Assembly (NCBI RefSeq): GCF_006385875.1
Contig: NZ_VFSU01000011.1
Location: 1-64,000, forward strand
DNA length: 64,000 bases
Reading direction: 5' to 3'
Origin: Sandaracinobacter neustonicus
Lineage (GTDB): Bacteria; Pseudomonadota; Alphaproteobacteria; Sphingomonadales; Sphingomonadaceae
Part shown: positions 8,111 to 17,008 of the stretch, piece by piece
How the letters are laid out: every line of letters begins with the position of its first letter
How positions within the stretch are numbered: position 1 is the stretch's first letter
Notes under the pieces: model-generated
What the model saw: the letters and a program-made list of their open reading frames with translations, nothing else
Databases searched by the model: none
What the model was told of the DNA's origin: nothing
Position numbers and translations under genes: made by a program

Positions 8111-9136
8111 ATGAGACGACTGCTAATCGCCGCCGCCCTGATGCTGGCCTCGCCCGCGCTGGCGGATGAAACGCCTGCTGCTGAAGGCTTCCCGATCTGG
8201 CTGGCCAATTACAAGGCCGCCGCCACCGCGCGCGGGCTGAAGCCGGAGTGGCTGGAGGCGACGCTGTCTGGCGCGACCTACACCGAACGCGCGGTGCAGC
8301 TGGATCGCAACCAGCCCGATGATTCGGGCAAGCGCAACATCTTCGCCGATTATCTGGCGCGGCAACTGAACCAGCAGCGCATCGACGACGGGCTGACGCG
8401 GGCGGCCGCCAACAGGGCGACTTTGCTGCAGGTGTCCGCCAAAACGGGCGTGCCGCCGGAAATCATCGTGGCGATCTGGGGGATGGAAACCAGCTATGGC
8501 CGGGTGATGGGGGGCTTCGATCTGCCCTCCGCCATCGCCACGCTGGCCTATGATGGCCGCCGGGAGGCGCTGTTCACGCGTGAGCTGGATTCGCTGGTGC
8601 GGATGGTGGGTGAACGCGGGGTGCGCCGGGATCAGCTGAAGGGCAGCTGGGCGGGTGCCTTCGGGCAATCGCAGTTTCTGCCCTCCAGCTATTTGAACTA
8701 TGCCGCAGACGGCGATGGCGACGGGCTGGCGGATATCTGGACGTCGCGGCCGGACACCTTCATGTCCATCGGCAATTATTTGCAGAAGAACGGCTGGCAA
8801 CGCGGGGTGCCATGGGGCTTCCGCGTGGGGGTGCCGCAAGGGTTTGATCGGGCGAGTGTCGCCAACCCGGACAAGCCCACCAGCTGCATCCGGCCGATGC
8901 AGGTGCATTCGAAATGGCTGCCCGCCGCCGAGTGGCGGGCGAAGGGCTTCACGCCGCTGAACGCGATGTGGCCGGCAGACGATGTGAAGATGACTCTGGT
9001 GGAACCCGATGGCCCCGGCGAGGGTGCCTTCCTGACGACCGCCAGCTATCGCGCGATCATGCAATATAATTGCTCCAACTTCTACGCGCTGTCGGTGGCG
9101 CTGCTCGGCAATGCGCTTCAGCCCGCTTTCCGTTAG
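8111..9136 (+). CDS. Lytic murein transglycosylase, MltB-like
   Basis: 341 residues from ATG 8111, chosen because it opens directly with a signal peptide (MRRLLIAAALMLASPALADE); an upstream in-frame ATG at 8045 would bury the signal. The SLT_2 domain follows, with the catalytic glutamate in IWGMETSYGRVMGG and the SWAGAFGQSQFLPSSYLNYA block, and a C-terminal NYLQKNGWQRG region. It cleaves the glycan backbone of peptidoglycan in the periplasm leaving 1,6-anhydro ends. No lipobox is visible, so it is probably soluble. It overlaps the next gene rlpA by 26 bases, and the group mltB-like, rlpA, tmk is tightly packed. Confidence 0.93.
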   Translation: MRRLLIAAALMLASPALADETPAAEGFPIWLANYKAAATARGLKPEWLEATLSGATYTERAVQLDRNQPDDSGKRNIFADYLARQLNQQRIDDGLTRAAANRATLLQVSAKTGVPPEIIVAIWGMETSYGRVMGGFDLPSAIATLAYDGRREALFTRELDSLVRMVGERGVRRDQLKGSWAGAFGQSQFLPSSYLNYAADGDGDGLADIWTSRPDTFMSIGNYLQKNGWQRGVPWGFRVGVPQGFDRASVANPDKPTSCIRPMQVHSKWLPAAEWRAKGFTPLNAMWPADDVKMTLVEPDGPGEGAFLTTASYRAIMQYNCSNFYALSVALLGNALQPAFR

Positions 9137-9953
9137 TTCGCTGCTGCTGTTGGCGGCCTGCGCCTCGCAGCCGAAGCCGCCGGTCACGGCGTCAAAGCCG
9201 CTGCCGAAACCGACGCCGCATGTGCCCGCCGGGCCTGCGGTGCAGGGGGTGAAGGTGGGCAAGCCCTATCAGGTGTTCGGCGTGACTTATTACCCCGCCG
9301 ATGATCGCGGCTATGACAAGCAGGGCATCGCCAGCTGGTATGGCCCGACCTTCCATGAAAAGGCAACGGCGAACGGCGAGACCTATAATCAGGACGATAT
9401 CACCGCCGCGCACAAGACGCTGCCGATGCCCAGCTGGGTGGAGGTGACGAACCTCGACAATGGCCGGGTGCTGGTGGTGCGGATCAATGATCGCGGGCCG
9501 TTTGTGGACGGGCGGATCATCGATCTCTCCCGCAAATCCGCGCAACTGCTGGGGGTGGATGGCCCCGGGCTGGCGAAGGTGCGGGTGAAGCGGGTGTTTC
9601 CCGAAGGCGATTGGGCGCGCGGTGCGCCCGTGCTGGCGTCCGCGCCCGCACAAAACAAACCAGCGCTGGCGCCCGCCCCGGCTGCTGTGCCTGCGCCGCT
9701 TGCGGCCCCGCCCGTGGTGGTGGCCGCTGCCCCGGCCGGGGGCCGCTATATTCAGGTCGCGGCGCTCTCGGATGAAGCGCGCGCCCGCGCGCTGGCTTCC
9801 GTGCTGGGGGATTTCGGCCCGGCCTTCGCCGCGCCCAGCGGCACCGGCATGTGGCGGGTGCGGATCGGCCCGCTGGCCGACGTGGCCGCCGCCGATCTGC
9901 TGGAGGATGTGCGCGCCGCCGGATATCCGCAGGCTCGGGTGGTGACGCCATGA
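9111..9953 (+). CDS. rlpA: RlpA-like septal lytic transglycosylase with SPOR domain
   Basis: 280 residues. A lipoprotein signal with lipobox LAAC (residues about 13-16) anchors it to the outer membrane. A double-psi beta-barrel follows with ASWYGPTFHEKATANGE and RINDRGPFVDGRIIDLS, including the catalytic Asp region of RlpA. A Pro/Ala linker leads to a C-terminal SPOR domain (about 205-278, YIQVAALSDEARARALA) that binds denuded glycan at division sites. The protein removes septal peptidoglycan during cell separation. The start lies inside the end of the upstream transglycosylase gene, and the stop overlaps the tmk start. Confidence 0.93.
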   Translation: MRFSPLSVSSLLLLAACASQPKPPVTASKPLPKPTPHVPAGPAVQGVKVGKPYQVFGVTYYPADDRGYDKQGIASWYGPTFHEKATANGETYNQDDITAAHKTLPMPSWVEVTNLDNGRVLVVRINDRGPFVDGRIIDLSRKSAQLLGVDGPGLAKVRVKRVFPEGDWARGAPVLASAPAQNKPALAPAPAAVPAPLAAPPVVVAAAPAGGRYIQVAALSDEARARALASVLGDFGPAFAAPSGTGMWRVRIGPLADVAAADLLEDVRAAGYPQARVVTP

Positions 9954-10579
9954 CGGGGCGGTTCATCGCCTTCGAAGGCGGGGAGGGCGCGGGCAAATCC
10001 ACCCAGATCGCCCGGCTGGCGGAGGCCTTGCGCGCGCGCGGCGAGGATGTGGTGGTCACGCGCGAACCGGGCGGCACGCCGGGCGCGGAGGAAATCCGCG
10101 CGCTGTTCGTGCAAGGGGCCACCGGGCGCTGGACGGTGGAAACCGACGTGCTGCTGGTGAGCGCGGCGCGCGCGGACCATGTGGCGCGGCTGATCCGCCC
10201 GGCGCTGGAGGCTGGAAAGACGGTGCTGTGCGACCGCTTTATCCACTCCACGCTGGCCTATCAGGGCTGCGGCAAGGGGGTTTCCATCGGCCTGTTGAAG
10301 CGGCTGCACCGCTTCGCGACCGGCGATCTCTGGCCCGATCTGGTGCTGTGGCTGGACCTGCCGGTGGAACTGGGGCTGTCCCGCTCCACCAAGCGCGCCG
10401 CCGCGCAGGATTCGGCCCTGCCGCAGGAACAGCGGTTTGAAGCGCTGGGGCTGGCCTATCACGAGAAGGTGCGGCGCGGCTTCGCGGCGTTTGCGGCAGA
10501 CGATCCGCGCGTGGTGCGGATCGATGCGGCCCAACCCATCGACGATGTGACGGCGGCTATTGCGGCTGTGGCGCTTTGA
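9950..10579 (+). CDS. tmk: Thymidylate kinase
   Basis: 209 residues from ATG 9950 (ATGA overlap with rlpA stop). P-loop EGGEGAGKST at residues 9-18, then the DR(Y/F) motif CDRFIHSTLAYQG and the REPGG motif (TREPGGTPGAEEIR). It phosphorylates dTMP to dTDP. The LID region lacks the long arginine-rich insert and so does not let me assign type. The 3' end overlaps the convergent hydroxylase gene by 23 bases. Confidence 0.95.
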   Translation: MTGRFIAFEGGEGAGKSTQIARLAEALRARGEDVVVTREPGGTPGAEEIRALFVQGATGRWTVETDVLLVSAARADHVARLIRPALEAGKTVLCDRFIHSTLAYQGCGKGVSIGLLKRLHRFATGDLWPDLVLWLDLPVELGLSRSTKRAAAQDSALPQEQRFEALGLAYHEKVRRGFAAFAADDPRVVRIDAAQPIDDVTAAIAAVAL

Positions 10580-11357
10580 AGGCGGCGTCTTTCGCGGCGA
10601 GCAGTTCCGGCGACAGCCCCTTATCCGTTCCGCACAGCTTGTCCCAGAAACGGAAATAAAGGCCGTAGTTGGACATGTAGCGTTCGTGGTGGACATGGTG
10701 GTGCGAGGCCGAAATGAAGTGGCGGCCGAACCAGCCCTCGATCCAGCGGCGGGGGAAGATTTCCCAGCCCATATGATTGGTCACGCCGAAGAAAGTCATG
10801 ATCGTCAGCACCACGCCCAGCGCGGCGATGTGGATGGGGATCACGAAGGTCAGCGCCGGGATCAGCCATGCCGCCGTCAGCGATTCCCACGGGTGGAAGG
10901 CCATCGCCGCCCATGCCGTGGGCGGGCGGCTTTCATGGTGCACCGCATGCGCCTTTTTGAACAGCCACGGCCAGTGGTGCATGGCGCGGTGAGTCCAGTA
11001 AAACCAGGTGTCGTGGATCGCCAGATACAGCAGCACGGAAACCGGTATCCACCACAGCGGATAGGCGTTCGGATCGACATAGATTTCCGTGAGGCCGCGC
11101 GTGGCCCACAGATGCGCGGCGAGGCCCGCGGGCAGGCCGTAAAGCACGGCGGCAGAGAGCGACCATGCGATTTCCCGCTTCACTTGCCGCGCCATGCGGG
11201 CGGCCTTTTTCGGATCGGCCGGGGCGTAGATGTCAGGGCGGATTTTCTTCGCGCTCCACGCGAACAGGCCGGAAATGGCGAGATAACGCACCGCCACGAT
11301 CAGGCACATGCCTGCAAGCGAAACCCAAAGCGCGGTTGTCGGCACGGCAGTCTGCAT
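10557..11357 (-). CDS. Sterol desaturase/fatty-acid hydroxylase superfamily protein; possible carotenoid hydroxylase
   Basis: 266 residues, membrane protein with at least four hydrophobic segments. The iron-binding histidine boxes are complete: HDTWFYWTHRAMHH, HAVHHES and HHHVHHERY. These enzymes use a di-iron centre to hydroxylate lipids. It is transcribed divergently from crtY with only about 50 bases between them, so it probably shares control with the carotenoid genes. A role such as the CrtG-type 2,2'-hydroxylation of zeaxanthin to nostoxanthin is an inference from this position; a general lipid hydroxylase is equally possible. Confidence 0.85.
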   Translation of the reverse strand: MQTAVPTTALWVSLAGMCLIVAVRYLAISGLFAWSAKKIRPDIYAPADPKKAARMARQVKREIAWSLSAAVLYGLPAGLAAHLWATRGLTEIYVDPNAYPLWWIPVSVLLYLAIHDTWFYWTHRAMHHWPWLFKKAHAVHHESRPPTAWAAMAFHPWESLTAAWLIPALTFVIPIHIAALGVVLTIMTFFGVTNHMGWEIFPRRWIEGWFGRHFISASHHHVHHERYMSNYGLYFRFWDKLCGTDKGLSPELLAAKDAAFKAPQPQ

Positions 11358-11406
11358 GGGGATGGCCCTAGCCGGATGTGGCGGGCGTCGCTAGAGGCAG
11401 GGGGCT

Positions 11407-12570
11407 GTGACAGTTTCCCGCACGACCGATGTTGATGTGCTGCTGCTGGGCGGAGGGCTCTCTGCCGGGCTGATCGCGCTAGCGTTGAAGCGGCAGCGAC
11501 CGGACTTGCGGGTGGCGCTGGTGGAGGCGGGCGCGACATTCGGCGGCAACCACACATGGTCCAGCTTTGGCAGCGATTTGAGCGAGGAGGGCAGGGCGCT
11601 GGTCGCGCCGCTGATCGCGCATCGCTGGGATGAGTATGAGGTGCGCTTCCCCGGCTATCGGCGGCGGCTGGCGAACGGCTATCAATCCGCCACCTCGGAA
11701 CGGCTGGATGCGGCATTGCGGGAGGCCGTGCCGGAGGCGTTGCGCTTCATGGGCGTGTCAGCCGTCGATGTGACGCCGGATCGGGTGCTGTTGTCCGATC
11801 AGCGGGCGCTGACGGCAGGCGCGGTGATTGATGCACGCGGGCAGCGGACCTCTCCACATCTCGACCTCGGCTTCCAGAAATTCGTCGGGCTGGAGGTGGA
11901 GTTTGAAGCGCCGCACGGCCTGACGGGGCCGATCATCATGGACGCCACCATCGACCAGACCGATGGCTACCGCTTCGTCTATACCCTGCCGTTCAGCCCG
12001 ACGACGGCGCTGATCGAAGATACCTATTACGCCGACGGCCCGGCGCTGGACCGCGATGCGGTGGCGGCGCGGGTCAGGGCCTATGCCGAAGCGCAGGGCT
12101 GGCGCATCAAGCGGCTGATCCGCGACGAGGACGGCGTGCTGCCCATCGCCATCGGCGGCGATATCGCGGCGCATCTGGCGGGCTATCCGGCGGGAGTCGC
12201 GCCGGTGGGGATGGCGGCCGCGCTGTTCCATCCGGTGACGGGCTATAGCTTCCCCGATGCCGTGCGGCTGGCGCTGATGGTGGCGGCCTTGCCCGATCTT
12301 TCGGGTGCGGCCATTGATGCCGCCGTGCGCGCCCATGCCGCAGAACTGTGGAACAGCCGGGGTTTTTACCGGCTTCTCAACAAGATGCTGTTCCGGGGTG
12401 CCTTCCCCGACGAACGGCGGCAGATATTGGAGCGTTTCTACAAGCTGCCGGACGGCCTTGTCTCCCGCTTCTATGCTGGCCATAGCAGCCTTGCCGATAT
12501 GGCGCGGGTGCTCACCGGCAAGCCCCCCATCCCCATCGGCCGCGCGATCCGCGCCATCATGAAGGGTTGA
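11407..12570 (+). CDS. crtY: Lycopene beta-cyclase
   Basis: 387 residues. N-terminal nucleotide-binding fold LLLGGGLSAGLIALAL, the FGGNHTWS motif typical of bacterial CrtY, and the C-terminal FHPVTGYSFPDAVRLA block. It closes both ends of lycopene to beta-rings, giving beta-carotene, at the inner membrane. First gene of a plus-strand run crtY-crtI-crtB-acetyltransferase; its stop nearly abuts crtI. Confidence 0.96.
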   Translation: MTVSRTTDVDVLLLGGGLSAGLIALALKRQRPDLRVALVEAGATFGGNHTWSSFGSDLSEEGRALVAPLIAHRWDEYEVRFPGYRRRLANGYQSATSERLDAALREAVPEALRFMGVSAVDVTPDRVLLSDQRALTAGAVIDARGQRTSPHLDLGFQKFVGLEVEFEAPHGLTGPIIMDATIDQTDGYRFVYTLPFSPTTALIEDTYYADGPALDRDAVAARVRAYAEAQGWRIKRLIRDEDGVLPIAIGGDIAAHLAGYPAGVAPVGMAAALFHPVTGYSFPDAVRLALMVAALPDLSGAAIDAAVRAHAAELWNSRGFYRLLNKMLFRGAFPDERRQILERFYKLPDGLVSRFYAGHSSLADMARVLTGKPPIPIGRAIRAIMKG

Positions 12571-12578
12571 ACGAACAG

Positions 12579-14126
12579 ATGCAGCGAACGGCAGCGGTGA
12601 TCGGCAGCGGATATGGCGGGCTGGCGCTGGCGATCCGGCTTCAGGCGGCCGGCATTCAGACCACGCTGATCGAAGCGCGAGACAAGCCCGGCGGGCGCGG
12701 TTACGTGTTCGAAGTGGACGGCTTCAGCTTCGATGCGGGGCCGACCGTGGTGACGGACCCGAGTTGCGTGGAAGAATTGTTCACGCTGGCGGGCAAGGAT
12801 ATCGCCGATTATGTCGAACTGATGCCGGTAACACCCTTTTACCGGCTGATGTGGGAAGATGGCGGCGTCTTCGATTATTCCAACGATGATGAAAAGCTGC
12901 TGGCGCAGATTGCCGCGCTGAATCCGAAGGATGTGGAGGGCTATCGCCGCTTCATGGACTATTCCGAAGGGGTGTTCACCGAAGGCTATGAAAAGCTGGG
13001 GCACCATGCCTTTCTGGACTTCCGCTCGATGATCGAGGCTGCGCCCAATCTGGCGAAATATCAGGCGTGGCGCTCGGTTTATTCGGTGGTGGCGAGCTAT
13101 ATCGAAAGCCCCAAGCTGCGGGAGGCGTTCAGCTTTCACACCCTGCTGGTGGGCGGCAATCCGTTCAAGACCAGTTCCATCTATGCGCTGATCCATGCGC
13201 TGGAAAAGAAGTGGGGGGTGTGGTTCCCCAAGGGCGGCACCCATGCGCTGGTGCGGGGCATGCTGAAGCTGTTCGAGGATTTGGGTGGCACGGCAATCAT
13301 CGGCACCAAGGTGGTGCGGATCGAGGCGGCGGCCGGGCATGTGATGGGCGTGACGCTGGCCGACGGGCGCGAGATCAAAGTGGATTCGGTCGCCTCCAAT
13401 GGCGATGTGGTGCACACCTATCAGGATTTGCTGGGGCATCATCCGCGCGGGGTGAAGATGGCCAAGGCGATGAAGCGCAAGAGCTTTTCGCCGTCTCTGT
13501 TCGTGATCTATTTCGGGTTGAAGGGCTATCGGGCGGATATTCCGCAGCATTCGATCCTGTTCGGCCCGCGTTACCGCGAATTGCTGGACGATATCTATTC
13601 CGCCGGCGGGCTGGCGGATGATTTCTCGCTCTACCTGCACCACCCCACCGCGACGGACCCGGCGCTGGCGCCGGAGGGGCATTCGGGCTTCTATGTGCTC
13701 TCCCCCGTGCCGCATCTGGGGAAAGCGCCGCTGGATTGGGACACGGTGGCACCCATCTATGCCGACAAGATTCTGGCCTATCTGGAAAAGCGTTTGATTC
13801 CGGGCCTTTCGGCGGACCTCGTGCACAAAAGCTGGTTCACGCCTGACAACTTCCGCACCGAACTGAACGCGCATCTCGGCTCTGCCTTCAGCCTTGAGCC
13901 GGTGCTGTGGCAATCCGCCTATTTCCGCACCCACAATCGCGACGACAAGCTGAAGAACCTCTATTTCGTGGGGGCCGGCACCCATCCGGGCGCGGGGATT
14001 CCGGGCGTGATCGGATCGGCGAAGGCGACTGCAAGGCTGATGCTGGAGGATCTGGGCGTCGATGCCGCGGCTGCATGGCCCTCCAACGGGGGACCGCGGC
14101 TTGAGGCTGCGGGCGGGGCGGCCTAG
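12579..14126 (+). CDS. crtI: Phytoene desaturase
   Basis: 515 residues from ATG 12579; a TTG at 12567 that overlaps the crtY stop is an alternative start. FAD-binding GSGYGGLALAIRLQAAG at the N-terminus and the bacterial-type phytoene dehydrogenase signature GAGTHPGAGIPGVIGSAKAT near the end. It desaturates phytoene to lycopene. Length is normal for the family. It is immediately followed by crtB (9-base gap). Confidence 0.96.
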   Translation: MQRTAAVIGSGYGGLALAIRLQAAGIQTTLIEARDKPGGRGYVFEVDGFSFDAGPTVVTDPSCVEELFTLAGKDIADYVELMPVTPFYRLMWEDGGVFDYSNDDEKLLAQIAALNPKDVEGYRRFMDYSEGVFTEGYEKLGHHAFLDFRSMIEAAPNLAKYQAWRSVYSVVASYIESPKLREAFSFHTLLVGGNPFKTSSIYALIHALEKKWGVWFPKGGTHALVRGMLKLFEDLGGTAIIGTKVVRIEAAAGHVMGVTLADGREIKVDSVASNGDVVHTYQDLLGHHPRGVKMAKAMKRKSFSPSLFVIYFGLKGYRADIPQHSILFGPRYRELLDDIYSAGGLADDFSLYLHHPTATDPALAPEGHSGFYVLSPVPHLGKAPLDWDTVAPIYADKILAYLEKRLIPGLSADLVHKSWFTPDNFRTELNAHLGSAFSLEPVLWQSAYFRTHNRDDKLKNLYFVGAGTHPGAGIPGVIGSAKATARLMLEDLGVDAAAAWPSNGGPRLEAAGGAA

Positions 14127-14135
14127 GATTTCGCC

Positions 14136-15083
14136 ATGACGGACGCCGTCCTTGCCGCCGCCCATGAGGCGATCCAGAAGGGCTCGAAAAGCTTCGCGCT
14201 GGCGAGCCGCCTGTTCGACGGCGGCACGCGGGACCGGGCGACCTTGCTCTATGCATGGTGCCGGCATTGCGACGATGTGATCGACGACCAGATGCTGGGC
14301 GAAGGCGCGCATGAATGGGCGAAGTGGGGGGCGACCCCGGCCGAGCGGCTGGCGCGGCTGCGCGACTGCACGGACAAGGCGCTGGCGGGCGAACCGACCG
14401 GCGAACCGGCCTTCGAGGCGCTGGCGCGGGTGGCGGCGGAGACCGGTTTGCCCGCCCGTTACGCGCATGATCTGATCGACGGATTCGCCATCGACGTGGA
14501 CTGGAAAACGGTGATCAGCGGCGATGATCTGCTGACCTATTGCTACCATGTCGCGGGCTGCGTGGGGGTGATGATGGCGATCGTGATGGGGGTGCCGCCC
14601 GCCGATCATGCCACTCTGGCGCGCGCATCCGACCTTGGATTGTCATTCCAGTTAAACAACATCGCCCGTGACGTGGCGGAGGATGCCGCGCGCGGGCGTT
14701 GTTATCTGCCGCTGGAGTGGTTGCAGGCGGAAGGCCTGTCGCTGGAGACTTATGCGCTGCCGGAAAGCCGCGCGGCGCTGCACCGGGTGGTGACGCGGCT
14801 GGTCGATCTGGCGGAACGCTATGAGGCGTCTGCCGCGCATGGTGTGCCCGCGTTGCGCAACCGGCAGGCGTGGGCCGTTCTTTCTGCGGCGCAGATTTAC
14901 GGCGATATCGGCCGCAAGGTGCGCGGGCAGGGGCCCGACGCACTGGAAAGCCGCGCCTACACCCGGCGGCGGGACAAGTTGATCGCCGTGGCGCTGGCCG
15001 CGCCGGAAGCGATCTGGAAGCGCAACATCAGGGTTTCAACGCCGTCTGACCGGACGGGGCTGTGGACGCCGGATTTCGCATGA
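14136..15083 (+). CDS. crtB: Phytoene synthase
   Basis: 315 residues. Both Asp-rich metal-binding motifs of squalene/phytoene synthases are present: CRHCDDVIDDQ and NNIARDVAEDAARGRCYLP. It condenses two geranylgeranyl diphosphates to phytoene, the entry step of the pathway; no crtE is in the window. The stop overlaps the start of the downstream acetyltransferase gene. Confidence 0.96.
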   Translation: MTDAVLAAAHEAIQKGSKSFALASRLFDGGTRDRATLLYAWCRHCDDVIDDQMLGEGAHEWAKWGATPAERLARLRDCTDKALAGEPTGEPAFEALARVAAETGLPARYAHDLIDGFAIDVDWKTVISGDDLLTYCYHVAGCVGVMMAIVMGVPPADHATLARASDLGLSFQLNNIARDVAEDAARGRCYLPLEWLQAEGLSLETYALPESRAALHRVVTRLVDLAERYEASAAHGVPALRNRQAWAVLSAAQIYGDIGRKVRGQGPDALESRAYTRRRDKLIAVALAAPEAIWKRNIRVSTPSDRTGLWTPDFA

Positions 15084-15556
15084 GTTTCCGCATCCGGCGG
15101 GACGATCTGTCCGGCGAGCAAACGCGGGACCTGCTGCGGCTGCATTTGCAGGGCATGCACGCCAGTTCACCGCCGGGGCATAGTTTCGCGCTGGACCTTT
15201 CCGGGCTGCAACGGCCCGAAGTGAGCGTGTGGAGCGCGTGGGACGGCGAGCGCATCGCCGCCGTGGGGGCGCTGAAGGCGCTGGGCGACGGCAGCGGCGA
15301 GGTGAAATCCATGCGCACCCACCCGGATTTCCTGCGCCGTGGCGTGGGCGCGGCATTGCTGGAGACAATCATCGCCGAGGCGCGGGCACGCGATTATACG
15401 CGGCTTTCGCTGGAAACCGGCACGGGCGACGCATTCGAGGCGGCGCTGGCGATGTATCGGAAGCGTGGCTTTGTGAGCGGGGAAGCGTTCGCGGACTATG
15501 AGGCGAGTGCGTTCAACCAGTTTTTTCACCTGCAACTGGGCGGCCCTGACGTCTGA
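15080..15556 (+). CDS. GNAT-family N-acetyltransferase
   Basis: 158 residues from ATG 15080 (ATGA overlap with crtB). The acetyl-CoA binding motif is LRRGVGAALLE, followed by LETGTGDAFEAALAMYRKRG. Substrate unknown. Translational coupling to crtB puts it in the carotenoid operon, although a direct pathway role is not evident. The 3' end overlaps the convergent PEP-CTERM gene by 44 bases. Confidence 0.88.
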   Translation: MSFRIRRDDLSGEQTRDLLRLHLQGMHASSPPGHSFALDLSGLQRPEVSVWSAWDGERIAAVGALKALGDGSGEVKSMRTHPDFLRRGVGAALLETIIAEARARDYTRLSLETGTGDAFEAALAMYRKRGFVSGEAFADYEASAFNQFFHLQLGGPDV

Positions 15557-16280
15557 GCATCGTACCGATCAGGCCGAAGCCCGCGATCATCATAAGCCAG
15601 CTTCCGGGTTCAGGTACGGTTGCGCTGCTCAGTTCGAAATTCCAGATGCCGCGGTAGGATGCACCGATATAGCGGTTGCCATAGGTTCCCGGATCGGCGG
15701 TGAGACTGAAAACCGGGGACAGGTAAAGGCTGGCCGGATCGGGCAGCTGCCAGCCGGGTGGGCCATAATCCCCGAACGGATCATAGAGGCCGGTCATATA
15801 GCCGGAACCGAGATCGAGCAGGGGGACGGGACTGTCCGTGGGCACCAGCCAGCCGGCGAAGCCCAGCACTTTGCCATCTTTCAGCAGCAGGGATGGGGCG
15901 GCCAGAAGCGGCAGCATATCTTCCGGGGCGACAATGCCGGTGTACTCCGCATCACCATCCAGCCACTCATTTGAGGGCAACCAGCTATAGTCCCGCAGGG
16001 ACAGGTTGAAACTGCCGGCCGGAGCCCCGTAAAAATAGGCGACGGAATAGCCATTCCCGAAATCGACGATGTTCTGAGTGCCGATCTGGCCCGTAAAACT
16101 GATCGTGTCGCCGATCTGGATTGGATTGGCTGGCGGGATGAAGATTTCCCCGTCCGCAAATTCCGGATAGCCCGGATGGGTCTGCTCGGTGATCGTGCCG
16201 GTGAGTTTGATGTGATAGCTTGCGGCCTGAGCCGATGTGGCAATAGCCAGAACTGCAATAGATGCGAACAGATGTTTCAT
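15513..16280 (-). CDS. PEP-CTERM sorting-domain protein
   Basis: 255 residues from ATG 16280, which has a GGGAGG ribosome binding site about eight bases upstream. Sec signal peptide (MKHLFASIAVLAIATSAQAA), a beta-rich body of unknown fold, and the C-terminal sorting signal PEPGSWLMMIAGFGLIG followed by basic residues (MLRRQGRP). Such proteins are handled by exosortase and delivered to the cell surface or matrix. It lies between the crtB operon and crtZ on the opposite strand. The body has no recognised domain. Confidence 0.85.
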   Translation of the reverse strand: MKHLFASIAVLAIATSAQAASYHIKLTGTITEQTHPGYPEFADGEIFIPPANPIQIGDTISFTGQIGTQNIVDFGNGYSVAYFYGAPAGSFNLSLRDYSWLPSNEWLDGDAEYTGIVAPEDMLPLLAAPSLLLKDGKVLGFAGWLVPTDSPVPLLDLGSGYMTGLYDPFGDYGPPGWQLPDPASLYLSPVFSLTADPGTYGNRYIGASYRGIWNFELSSATVPEPGSWLMMIAGFGLIGTMLRRQGRPVAGEKTG

Positions 16281-16372
16281 CGGGTGCCCCTCCCCCAATT
16301 CGGATCATCTGCTGACCTTATCAGAATTAACGCTGATCGCCATCTGGATTCGCTGGCGGTGTTTTTCTGCTT

Positions 16373-16921
16373 CTACGCCGGCCCCGTCATGTTCCGGCCC
16401 ACCGGGTTCTGGCGCACCACGGCTTTGCCGGTGCGGGTGTTTTCGGCGAGTTGGCGTTTCAGTTCGTCGATGGGGGGGGCGTAGATGAAGCCGAAGGAGA
16501 CGGTGCCGTCCCGGCTTTCCACCACATGGTGCAGGCGGTGGGCCTGCACGATGCGCTTCATATAGTTGGAGCGCGGGACGTAGCCGGTTTCGATGCGGCG
16601 GTGGACGATGATGTCGTGGAAGCCGAAGTAGATCGCGCCATAGGCGGTGATGCCGGACGCCAGCCAGACGTAGAATGTGCCCCATTGTTCCTGCACGCCA
16701 AGCCAGAACAGGCTGATGGCGGCTGCCGCGCCCATCACGCCATAGAGGTCGTTCCATTCGAACCAGCCGAAGCGGTGGGTGTGGTGGGATTTGTGCAGGA
16801 ACCAGCCGAACCCGTGCATCACATATTTGTGGCCGAGGATGGCGGCGACCTCCATCGCGGCGACGGTGGTGATGAACAGCAGGATGCCAAGCGGCCATGA
16901 AATGTCGAACGGGGTGGGCAT
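16373..16921 (-). CDS. crtZ: Beta-carotene hydroxylase
   Basis: 182 residues. Histidine motifs of CrtZ are all present: HKYVMHG, HKSHHTHR, FHDIIVHRR and HRLHH, within a membrane protein of about four helices. It adds 3- and 3'-hydroxyl groups to beta-carotene, giving zeaxanthin. It is on the opposite strand from crtYIB and separated from it by a PEP-CTERM gene. No crtW ketolase is present in the window. Confidence 0.95.
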   Translation of the reverse strand: MPTPFDISWPLGILLFITTVAAMEVAAILGHKYVMHGFGWFLHKSHHTHRFGWFEWNDLYGVMGAAAAISLFWLGVQEQWGTFYVWLASGITAYGAIYFGFHDIIVHRRIETGYVPRSNYMKRIVQAHRLHHVVESRDGTVSFGFIYAPPIDELKRQLAENTRTGKAVVRQNPVGRNMTGPA

Positions 16922-17008
16922 GGGGTGCCTTTAGGCGCTTGCGGAGGGTTTGGGGAGAGGTGGATTGTCGTGGCCCCTCTGGCGGAACGTAAGGCGAACA
17001 CCTAGATT

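Noticed and set aside
12471-14609. Long minus-strand frame opposite crtI
   Set aside because: His/Arg/Gln-rich shadow frame of a GC-rich gene with no motif.
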